DNA from: Firm-04 sp045617625
GTDB taxonomy: Bacteria > Bacillota > Clostridia > Oscillospirales > Ruminococcaceae
NCBI GenBank assembly: GCA_045617625.1
Contig: JAZLJA010000022.1
Location: forward strand, 1 to 64,000
DNA: 64,000 nt
Reading direction: 5' to 3'
The notes below the pieces were generated by a model. That model was not told the DNA's origin, did not search any database, and worked only from the letters and a program-made list of their open reading frames with translations. A program made the translations under genes and the position numbers. This document shows positions 17,179 through 24,610 of this stretch, piece by piece; position 1 is the stretch's first letter; each line of letters starts with the position of its first letter.

Positions 17179-18750
17179 ATGAAGTCGGCACTCGTGCGGA
17201 CTGCTGCGGTTTGTATTGCCCTCTGCATCACAGCGGGCTCATTCTTCTGTCCGAATAAACCGCAGTCTGTCTATGCAAAAACGCTCTCGGAAATTGAAGC
17301 TGAAAAAAAACAGAAACAAGCCGAGATCACAGCCAAACAGGCTGAAGTTGATGCGCTTGAAAATGATATCGAACAACAAGCGCGGTATCAGACCGTTTTA
17401 CAGGAAGAAATCGACCTTATCAACGCAAAACTCCTGCTTATTGATTCCCAGCTTTATAACCTATACAGCGACATGGAATCCAAACAGGCTGAGATCGACG
17501 ATCTCACCGTGGAGATTGAAAAACAACAGGTTGAAGTGGACAAAGGTCTTGATGCGTTCAAGACGCGTCTGCGTGCCATGTATGTGCACGGAAACGATAG
17601 TCTGCTTTCAGCACTGGTCGGTGCCACAAGCTTTTATGAAGTTCTGACCAAGATTGACCTGATCGGACGTTTCGCAAAGCATGACGATGAGATGGTTTCC
17701 ACACTGCGAAAAGAATTGCAGGATTTATCTGATAATCAGAATGATTTGACGGAACGCGTAAAGGCATTGAATATCAAACTCAAGGAAACGGAAGCAATTC
17801 AACAGGATTTCAACGCAAGCCGTTCGCAGCTTGATGATGCCTTTGACAAAACGGAACAAGGAAAATTACTGCTGGAAGAAGCACGGCGTGAAGCCGCTAA
17901 TGAACTGACAGAAGAAGAACAGGCAATGCTTGATCTCGAAGAAGAAGCACATGACGCATTGCTGGAACAGATTCGGATTCTTGAAGAGAAAAAAGCGGAA
18001 GAAGCCAAAAGAACTGCTACTACCACAACAACTACGGTGACAACGAAAAAGACAACTGTTACCACCACAACAACCACGAAAGCAACCACCTCGACAGCCA
18101 AGAAAACAACAACCACAACCAAGCCTGCCACCACAACCACGACTGTGACAACAAAGCAAGGAACCTCCAAAACAACAGCTGTAACCTCTAAATCTTCTGT
18201 TTCAACTGTCAAAACAACCGTCACAACGACGGAAAAAGTGACAACAACAAAGCCCACAACGACAAAACAAACGACAACAAAAGTGACAACTACAACAGCA
18301 CCTGTCACAACTCCCCCACCCCCTGCATATACCGGTGGGAAACTTGCCTGGCCTGCACCGGGATTCTATCACATCTCCAGCCCGTTTGGGCCGCGTTGGG
18401 GCAGAAATCACAATGGCATTGACATTGCAGGCACGGGCATTCAGGGGTCAAAAGCCTGTGCAGCAGGAGCCGGAAAGGTTGTTGCTATTTACACAAGCTG
18501 CACACATAATTACAGCAGCTTTTGCGGCTGTAATTCAGGATGGGGCAATTATGTTCTTCTTGACCACGGTAACGGTCTTTACACAATATATGCCCATCTC
18601 CAGAAAGTCAATGTTTCCGTTGGGGAAAATGTTGCTGTGGGAACTCAGCTTGGTGAGATCGGCTCAACAGGCGATGCCACGGGATTCCATCTGCATTTCG
18701 GTGTCCGATACGATGGAAAATATGTCAACCCTGCGAACTATCTGAACTGA
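17179..18750 (+). CDS. Secreted coiled-coil LytM/M23 peptidoglycan hydrolase (FtsEX-associated), copy 1
   Basis: 523 residues from ATG 17179 (ribosome site AAGGAAG). Signal peptide at about 1-33; long coiled coil at 34-280 (EIEAEKKQKQAEITAKQAEV); a Thr/Lys-rich low-complexity linker at about 280-385; then a C-terminal M23 domain. Zinc ligands look complete: HNGID (HxxxD), YAHLQ and HLHFG (HxH), so unlike E. coli EnvC it is probably catalytic itself. An insertion with three Cys and a His (SCTHNYSSFCGC) interrupts the usual fold before GWGNYVLLDHG. Position after ftsX makes it the probable target switched on by FtsEX, comparable in role to EnvC, PcsB or CwlO. Confidence 0.9.
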   Translation: MKSALVRTAAVCIALCITAGSFFCPNKPQSVYAKTLSEIEAEKKQKQAEITAKQAEVDALENDIEQQARYQTVLQEEIDLINAKLLLIDSQLYNLYSDMESKQAEIDDLTVEIEKQQVEVDKGLDAFKTRLRAMYVHGNDSLLSALVGATSFYEVLTKIDLIGRFAKHDDEMVSTLRKELQDLSDNQNDLTERVKALNIKLKETEAIQQDFNASRSQLDDAFDKTEQGKLLLEEARREAANELTEEEQAMLDLEEEAHDALLEQIRILEEKKAEEAKRTATTTTTTVTTKKTTVTTTTTTKATTSTAKKTTTTTKPATTTTTVTTKQGTSKTTAVTSKSSVSTVKTTVTTTEKVTTTKPTTTKQTTTKVTTTTAPVTTPPPPAYTGGKLAWPAPGFYHISSPFGPRWGRNHNGIDIAGTGIQGSKACAAGAGKVVAIYTSCTHNYSSFCGCNSGWGNYVLLDHGNGLYTIYAHLQKVNVSVGENVAVGTQLGEIGSTGDATGFHLHFGVRYDGKYVNPANYLN

Positions 18751-18803
18751 TAGGAAGCTTGAATCCATATGCTTTTTCCTGCATATGTAGAAAGGATGTC
18801 TTT

Positions 18804-20207
18804 ATGAAATCTGGTTTCATTCGTTTAGTGGCAGTTCTATCTGCTGTCTGCATCACCGCAGGCTCGATGCTGTATCCGGAAATGCCGCAAAACGTTGCCG
18901 CCAAAACAATTGCTGAAATTGATGCCGAAAAAAAGAAAAAGCAAAACGAGATCAACGCAAAACAGCAGGAACTCGACAGTCTTGCCAATGATATCAGTAA
19001 ACAGGAAGCTTATCAAAAAGCACTTCAGGAGAAGATCGACCTCATCAACTCCAAACTTCTCCTCATTGATTCCCAGCTTTATAGTCTGTATGCAGACATT
19101 GATGCCAAAGAAGCGGATATCGCTCAGCTGGAAGTTGACATCGTCCATCAGCAGCAAGCAGTCGAGAATGGACTCGATGAGTTCAAATCCCGCATCCGCA
19201 CTATGTATGTTCACGGCAACGACAGTCTCCTCTCTGCGCTTGTCGGAGCAAGCAATTTTTATGATGTCCTTGCAAAAATCGACCTCATCAATCGCGTTGC
19301 AAAACACGATGATGAAATGGTCGAAGATCTGAATGCCGAACTCCAGTCGCTTTCAAAAAATCAGGAAGACTTAACCGCCCGTGTGCAGGCACTCAATCTG
19401 AAAGTGACAGAAACCGAATCCATTCAGAAGGAATTTAACGAAAGCCGCGCAGAACTTGATGATGCAATGACGCAATCTGAAGAAGCCCAAAAAGAACTTG
19501 AGCAGGAACAGCTCGAAGCTGCTAAAGAGATTTCGATGGGCAAACAAGATCTCATCAAACTGGAAGAAGAACGCGATCAGATCATCATTGAAGAAGCACG
19601 CAAAGCTGCGGAAGAAGCAAGAAGAAAAGAAGAAGCACGCAAAAAGGCTGAAGCCGAAGCAAAACGCAAAGCAGAGGAAGAAGCACGAAAAAAAAAGCAG
19701 ACCACTGCACCTGTCAATAACGGCGGAGGTAAAACCACCACCACCAAAACCACGACCAAAGCGCCTGTCACTCAACAGCCTGTATATCGAGGCGGTAAGC
19801 TCGCATGGCCGGCACCCGGATTCTATCACATCTCCAGCCCATTTGGATGGCGTTGGGGCAGAAATCACAACGGAATCGACATTTCCGGCGGTGGTATCCA
19901 GGGTTCTAATGCGTGTGCTGCTGCTTCGGGAACTGTCACAAAGATCTACGCCGGATGTTCTCATAATTACAGTGGTTTCTGCGGCTGTAATTATGGATGG
20001 GGCAACTACGTAATGGTCAGCCACGGAAACGGTATGGTAACACTTTATGCGCATTTGCAGCATGTTTCTGTTTCGGTTGGTCAGTCTGTGTCTGCGGGTA
20101 CGGTCGTTGGTAAAATTGGTTCCACAGGCAATTCAACGGGTTTCCATCTGCACTTTGGTGTGTTGGTCAACGGCTCTTACGTCAACCCGCAGAATTATCT
20201 GAATTAA
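18804..20207 (+). CDS. Secreted coiled-coil LytM/M23 peptidoglycan hydrolase, copy 2
   Basis: 467 residues from ATG 18804 (AAAGGATG upstream). Tandem paralogue of the previous gene, nearly identical in places (MYVHGNDSLLSALVGA is shared). Signal peptide, coiled coil at about 35-310 ending in an Ala/Lys/Glu-rich charged helix (KAEAEAKRKAEEEARKKKQ), a short TTTKTTTK linker, and an M23 domain with HNGID, YAHLQ and HLHFG. It has the same Cys/His insertion (GCSHNYSGFCGC). It differs from copy 1 in having a charged helix in place of most of the Thr-rich linker, which suggests different reach or wall contacts. 53 bp separate the two genes. Confidence 0.9.
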   Translation: MKSGFIRLVAVLSAVCITAGSMLYPEMPQNVAAKTIAEIDAEKKKKQNEINAKQQELDSLANDISKQEAYQKALQEKIDLINSKLLLIDSQLYSLYADIDAKEADIAQLEVDIVHQQQAVENGLDEFKSRIRTMYVHGNDSLLSALVGASNFYDVLAKIDLINRVAKHDDEMVEDLNAELQSLSKNQEDLTARVQALNLKVTETESIQKEFNESRAELDDAMTQSEEAQKELEQEQLEAAKEISMGKQDLIKLEEERDQIIIEEARKAAEEARRKEEARKKAEAEAKRKAEEEARKKKQTTAPVNNGGGKTTTTKTTTKAPVTQQPVYRGGKLAWPAPGFYHISSPFGWRWGRNHNGIDISGGGIQGSNACAAASGTVTKIYAGCSHNYSGFCGCNYGWGNYVMVSHGNGMVTLYAHLQHVSVSVGQSVSAGTVVGKIGSTGNSTGFHLHFGVLVNGSYVNPQNYLN

Positions 20208-20240
20208 CCTTTTTTGTGCAGATACGCGCATTCATATCGA

Positions 20241-20272
20241 AACGGCAGGAAGTCGAAATGCTTCTTGCCGTT
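20241..20272 (+). terminator. Possible weak terminator after the second LytM gene
   Basis: Stem AACGGCAGGAAG/CTTCTTGCCGTT (one G-T pair, eight-base loop) followed by only a short pyrimidine run; read-through into the protease is plausible. Confidence 0.4.
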
Positions 20273-20303
20273 TCCTGCCATTTTGATATGAGAGGCAAAT
20301 CCT

Positions 20304-21485
20304 GTGAATAAGAAAATCAGTCTCGGATTAACATTGAGTCTAATGGCTCTCGTTGCTTCACTCACATTTGTACTTACATTTGCATATGCAAACAAGGCGT
20401 TCAATCTGAAAGTTTCAGAGGTGGACCGTCTTTCTGAAAAGTATGGAAAACTTGCCGAACTGAATCAGGCTGTCGACGATTATTTCTATACTGAACCGGA
20501 TGACGACAAACTCATGGATGGAATGCTTGCAGGTTATGTTGCAGGACTGCAAGACCCATACAGCGCATTTCTTACTGCGGAACAATATTCGGAACGGCAA
20601 GACCAGACCGCCGGTGTATATACAGGAATTGGCATATCTGCCATTCCAACCGAACAGCAAGAGATCCTGATTGTATCTGTCACAAAAGGCGGACCTGCTG
20701 ATGAAGCCGGTCTTGTCCCCGATGATGTTATTGTCCGCGTCGAAAACCTGCTTGTTTCTGATGACTATTCTGCTGCCATAGATGCCATTACCGGCGAAGC
20801 TGGCACTCGCGTCAATCTGACCGTGCGCAAAGCAGCTTCCAATACGGAAAAACGCATATCTGTGGTACGCAGAAGTATCGATGAAACCACTGTCACATCT
20901 TCGATGCTTGATAATCATATCGGTTATATTCATATCTCAAAATTTCGGAGTGTTTCTGTCAACCAGTTTTTGAATGCCATGACGGAATTACAAAAAACAG
21001 GTGCAGAAGGATTCCTGTTCGATGTACGTGAAAACGGCGGCGGACTGCTCTCTGCGCTTGAAGCAATGGTGGATCCGCTGCTTCCCGAAGGCGAACTTGC
21101 CCATGCGTACTTTAAAAATGGAGAACGGCAAGCAATTCTCACATCGGATGCAAATCAGCTTGAAATGCCGATCGTTGTGTTAATGAACGGCAATACAGCC
21201 AGTGCTTCTGAATTATTCGCTTGTGTTCTGCGTGATTATGCAGGTGCTGTTCTTGTCGGTGAAAAATCTTTCGGCAAGGGCATCATGCAAACCACATTTC
21301 CGCTTTCTGACGGCAGTGCCGTTATCTTAACAAACGCAACCTACGCCACAGAAAAAACGCCCTGCTATCACGGAATCGGTTTGGAGCCGGATGTGAAATC
21401 CGCACTTGACACCGATGCTGAGGAAGACACGCAGCTTGCAGATGCACAGTCTGTGCTGCTTGATTTGATCAAAAAAGCTTCCTGA
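20304..21485 (+). CDS. S41 family C-terminal processing peptidase (Ctp), membrane-anchored
   Basis: 393 residues. GTG start at 20304, eight bases after AGAGG. Single N-terminal membrane segment (about 7-30), then a PDZ domain (ISAIPTEQQEILIVSVTKGG) and the tail-specific protease domain. The Ser/Lys dyad is visible: Ser302 in ASASELFA and Lys325 in FGKGIMQ. Ctp proteases trim C-termini of extracytoplasmic proteins, often wall hydrolases or their regulators. Its place after FtsEX and two LytM proteins suggests them as substrates (inference). Confidence 0.92.
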   Translation: MNKKISLGLTLSLMALVASLTFVLTFAYANKAFNLKVSEVDRLSEKYGKLAELNQAVDDYFYTEPDDDKLMDGMLAGYVAGLQDPYSAFLTAEQYSERQDQTAGVYTGIGISAIPTEQQEILIVSVTKGGPADEAGLVPDDVIVRVENLLVSDDYSAAIDAITGEAGTRVNLTVRKAASNTEKRISVVRRSIDETTVTSSMLDNHIGYIHISKFRSVSVNQFLNAMTELQKTGAEGFLFDVRENGGGLLSALEAMVDPLLPEGELAHAYFKNGERQAILTSDANQLEMPIVVLMNGNTASASELFACVLRDYAGAVLVGEKSFGKGIMQTTFPLSDGSAVILTNATYATEKTPCYHGIGLEPDVKSALDTDAEEDTQLADAQSVLLDLIKKAS

Positions 21486-21724
21486 CAGTAGGATCCTGTA
21501 ACATCATGATATAACATTTCTGTGTTCTTTCGCTGCTGCATCGTTCTGATTCATCCATACGGACAGTATATGATGTTTCAGATCATGCAAGCCAAAGACA
21601 CATTCGTGTGAATCAGGTTCGTACAAGTCCTTGATTTGCTTGACAAACACATTCCCATGCAATCCCCTTTTCCACCATAGACGGATTCATAGGAATCCGA
21701 TAATGAAAGGAGGCGGACGGGTCC
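21486..21724. other. Intergenic region before the mannanase
   Basis: About 240 bp. There is a CACATTCGTGTG micro-hairpin near 21599 and a lone TTGACA at 21640 without a matching -10. At 21706-21713 a very good ribosome site (AAAGGAGG) serves the short ORF described next. No confident promoter was found. Confidence 0.4.
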
Positions 21725-21775
21725 ATGTCGATTGAATCCGTTTCGCAAGGTGTATTCCGCCTGATGAATGTATGA
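21725..21775 (+). CDS. Possible 16-residue leader ORF coupled to GH26
   Basis: ATG at 21725, 11 bases after AAAGGAGG, opens MSIESVSQGVFRLMNV and stops at TGA 21773-21775. That stop overlaps the ATG (21772) of the mannanase as ATGA. The mannanase has no ribosome site of its own, so translational coupling through this ORF is the simplest reading. It is not obviously a conserved peptide; the case rests on ribosome site and overlap only. Confidence 0.45.
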   Translation: MSIESVSQGVFRLMNV

Positions 21776-23400
21776 AAAAAGTGATTACCAATATGCGATG
21801 GATCCTGCGTTCTGTTCTATTGGTACTACTGATTTTCACTCTGGTGCTTGCATTTTTGATTTTCCCGAGCAAAGACGACCAGAATCAGCGCAGTAACTCG
21901 CAGTTTTATGAAAACCTTTCGTATTGGAGCAAAGAAACCCCGCTTGCTGCCGATGAACTTGCCCCTGACATCTACCAATTCGATGTCCCTGACATTGCAA
22001 AATCAGAGGTGGCGTTTTCGGTTGAAGCTGAGGACGTTAAAGAACATACGAAGGGGGTTCATGTTGCTCACAAACGCGACAACTATCAGGGAGAGGGATA
22101 TCTGTTCAATCTCCCGAAAAATACGGAAAGTGCTGTGACATTTCCTGTAACTGTACCGACCACACAACACTACGACATTACCATCTGCATGGCTTCCGAC
22201 CGCAATTCGGATAATGCTTTGCGTGTGGGAGATAATTTGCTCTCACGATTTTCCATCAGCGGCACAGGAAAATTTACCCGTGTGACATTCTATGGAATTT
22301 TCTTGGAAGCTGGTAAGACTTCCGTCAGCATTGACACGCTCGATGGCGGCATTGATGTCGATTATCTTGAGCTGACAAACGACACTTCTATTGACGACAT
22401 TTCGTTTTCTATCGAGAAAGAACCTTGCAATCCCAATGCGACAGAAGCTGCAAAAAAGCTTTATAAGGTTCTTGCATCGCAATGGGGCGAAAAAATCATC
22501 ACAGGTCAATACGCATCGGATAATTCCAACCGCGAACTTTCCACGATTTACGAAACAACGGGACAGCTTCCCGTGATTCGTTTCGGTGAACTCGGCACGG
22601 AAAATGACTTGCAGCAGATCGAAGCCGCAATGGACTGGCATCTATATACAGGCGGTGTTGTCGGGTTGATGTGGCACTGGAATGCGCCCAACACAAGTAC
22701 CGTCTATGCCAAGGAAAGCGGATTCAGTCTCACCAAAGCAATTTACGCGGTTGACACCAATAAACTTGCAACAATGTCCTCTGAGGAAATTGCCGCACTT
22801 GTCGAAAGCAAAGAAATCCCGGAAACCTGCAAGCTATTGATCAACGATATCGACGAAATTGCTGCGCAACTAAAAAAGCTCGCAAATATGGATATTCCCG
22901 TTCTCTGGCGTCCGCTTCATGAGGCGAGCGGCGGATGGTACTGGTGGGGCGCATCCGGAGACAAAATGTATAACGCCCTCTGGAATCTCCTGTATCAGCG
23001 TCTTACAACCTATCATGAATTGAACAACCTGATCTGGATCTGGAACGGACAAAGCACGAATTATCTGGTGGATGATGACACATTCGATATTGCATCCGTT
23101 GATGTGTATTTGTCCAGCGACATGACCTATGGAAGCCGCTATGAACAATTTCTTTCACTGGCACGCATCACCAGCGGCAAAAAAATGCTCGCCCTCAGCG
23201 AATGCAGTTCATTGCCCAATATGGAAATGATGCTGCTTGATCATACAATCTGGTCGTTCTACGGTTTATGGTATGGCGAATACATCATGAACAGCGACGG
23301 TTCGTTCTCGGATTCGTATTATTCAAGTAATGATTTGTATAATCTATACAACTCTGACCGTGCTTTGAGTCTCAATGATTTTCTGGCACTTTGCCAATAA
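21772..23400 (+). CDS. Membrane-anchored GH26 beta-mannanase with N-terminal CBM35-like domain
   Basis: 542 residues. An N-terminal hydrophobic segment (about 9-32) without an obvious cleavage site points to a signal anchor. Residues ~70-205 form a beta-sandwich resembling CBM35/CBM6 (FSVEAEDVKEHTKGVHVAHK). The C-terminal ~320 residues are a GH26 (beta/alpha)8 domain, with acid/base Glu384 in RPLHEASGGWYWWG and nucleophile Glu477 in LALSECSSLP. GH26 enzymes cut beta-1,4-mannan or glucomannan outside the cell. No dockerin, unlike most other carbohydrate-active enzymes here. The downstream GH130 would handle the products after import. Start choice: ATG 21772, coupled to the leader ORF. Confidence 0.9.
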   Translation: MKKVITNMRWILRSVLLVLLIFTLVLAFLIFPSKDDQNQRSNSQFYENLSYWSKETPLAADELAPDIYQFDVPDIAKSEVAFSVEAEDVKEHTKGVHVAHKRDNYQGEGYLFNLPKNTESAVTFPVTVPTTQHYDITICMASDRNSDNALRVGDNLLSRFSISGTGKFTRVTFYGIFLEAGKTSVSIDTLDGGIDVDYLELTNDTSIDDISFSIEKEPCNPNATEAAKKLYKVLASQWGEKIITGQYASDNSNRELSTIYETTGQLPVIRFGELGTENDLQQIEAAMDWHLYTGGVVGLMWHWNAPNTSTVYAKESGFSLTKAIYAVDTNKLATMSSEEIAALVESKEIPETCKLLINDIDEIAAQLKKLANMDIPVLWRPLHEASGGWYWWGASGDKMYNALWNLLYQRLTTYHELNNLIWIWNGQSTNYLVDDDTFDIASVDVYLSSDMTYGSRYEQFLSLARITSGKKMLALSECSSLPNMEMMLLDHTIWSFYGLWYGEYIMNSDGSFSDSYYSSNDLYNLYNSDRALSLNDFLALCQ

Positions 23401-23404
23401 TCTC

Positions 23405-23433
23405 TTGCGAAATCCGTTTTTTTGTGGTATAAT
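23405..23433 (+). promoter_or_regulatory. Promoter of the GH130 gene
   Basis: TTGCGA, 17 bp, TATAAT, starting four bases after the GH26 stop. A small TTTGC-GAAA-GCAAA hairpin lies in the leader before the ribosome site GAAAGGCGG. Confidence 0.7.
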
Positions 23434-23482
23434 ACTACTATAGTTTTTGCGAAAGCAAAGATAGAAAGGCGGATTTAACTTT

Positions 23483-24472
23483 ATGAATGTTAATGTAATC
23501 AACGGCGTATCCATTCCAAATTTGCCTTGGCAGGAAAAACCTGCCGATTGTCACAATGTGATTTGGCGTTTTGACCACAATCCCGTCATTCCAAGAGACA
23601 TTATTCCCTGCGCCAACAGCGTGTTTAATAGTGCTGTTGTGCCATTTGAAGGCGGTTTCGCAGGCGTTTTCCGTGTCGATGATCGCGGACGCAACATGGA
23701 ACTGCATGCTGGTTTTTCAAAAGACGGATTTCATTGGGACATTATGCCCGAACGAATTCAGTTTGAAACTGATATTCCTGAGATGACAGAATTCCAGTAC
23801 GGCTATGATCCCCGTGTTGTCTGGATTGAAGACAGATTTTACATCACTTGGTGCAACGCCTACGGGTGGAAACCGACGATCGGCATTGCATACACCTATG
23901 ATTTTAAGACGTTTCATCAGCTTGAAAATGCCTATCTCCCGTTCAACCGAAACGGTGTGCTGTTCCCGCGGCGCATTCAGGGAAACTACATGATGATGAG
24001 CCGTCCCTCTGACAGCGGTCACACACCATTCGGAGATATCTATGTTTCGCAGTCCCCTGACATGACTTTCTGGGGTAAACACCGCCACATGATGGGCCCA
24101 TCAAAACCGTGGGAATCGACCAAGATCGGGGCTGGGCCTGTTCCAATCGAAACTGACCGCGGCTGGCTGATTTTCTATCACGGCGTGCTGACCTCCTGCA
24201 ACGGTTACGTATATAGTTTTTCGGCTGCCTTACTTGATAAAGATGAACCGTGGAAAGTTCTCAAACGCGGCAAGGATTACCTCATCAGCCCGCAAACACT
24301 TTACGAATGCGTTGGCGATACACCAAATGTGACATTCCCCTGTGCCAACCTCGTCGATGCAGACACAGGCAGAATTGCAATCTACTATGGCTGCGCTGAC
24401 ACAGTCACCGGACTTTGCTTTACAACGGTTAATGATGTGATCGAATGGCTCGACAACAATTCACAAATCTGA
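23483..24472 (+). CDS. GH130 beta-1,4-mannooligosaccharide (or mannosyl-glucose) phosphorylase
   Basis: 329 residues with no signal peptide: an intracellular enzyme that splits beta-1,4-mannosides with phosphate to release mannose 1-phosphate. Five-bladed propeller signatures include NPVIPRDIIPCANSVFNSA, VFRVDDRGRNMELHAG and GAGPVPIETDRGWLIFYHG. The length is closer to the R. albus RaMP2 type (mannooligosaccharide phosphorylase) than to the longer RaMP1 (mannosylglucose phosphorylase); this is family knowledge, not tested. It follows the GH26 mannanase but has its own promoter and terminator. Confidence 0.9.
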   Translation: MNVNVINGVSIPNLPWQEKPADCHNVIWRFDHNPVIPRDIIPCANSVFNSAVVPFEGGFAGVFRVDDRGRNMELHAGFSKDGFHWDIMPERIQFETDIPEMTEFQYGYDPRVVWIEDRFYITWCNAYGWKPTIGIAYTYDFKTFHQLENAYLPFNRNGVLFPRRIQGNYMMMSRPSDSGHTPFGDIYVSQSPDMTFWGKHRHMMGPSKPWESTKIGAGPVPIETDRGWLIFYHGVLTSCNGYVYSFSAALLDKDEPWKVLKRGKDYLISPQTLYECVGDTPNVTFPCANLVDADTGRIAIYYGCADTVTGLCFTTVNDVIEWLDNNSQI

Positions 24473-24476
24473 TTTT

Positions 24477-24510
24477 AAGCAGTACGTGGTTTTCCGCGTA
24501 CTGCTTTTTT
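24477..24510 (+). terminator. Intrinsic terminator after GH130
   Basis: Perfect 10-bp stem AAGCAGTACG/CGTACTGCTT with a 10-base loop followed by a T run. Confidence 0.92.
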
Positions 24511-24530
24511 CGCAGAAATTCAGTTTTCAC

Positions 24531-24559
24531 TTGACCTTTTGACAAAAAAAGTGTATAAT
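24531..24559 (+). promoter_or_regulatory. Promoter of ppk
   Basis: TTGACC, 17 bp, TATAAT. A second TTGACA at 24539 is only nine bases from the -10 and is not used in this reading. Confidence 0.75.
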
Positions 24560-24610
24560 AATTGTAACATTGCTTGATTCTACGAATAATCCCGCAAAGG
24601 AGTGTCATAT

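Noticed and set aside
17799..18308. Minus-strand Val-rich open frame
   Set aside because: It is the complement of the Thr-rich linker of the first LytM protein (ACA/ACC codons read as Val on the other strand).
24539..24559. TTGACA at 24539 as the -35 of ppk
   Set aside because: Only nine bases from the TATAAT; the TTGACC at 24531 has the correct 17-bp spacing.
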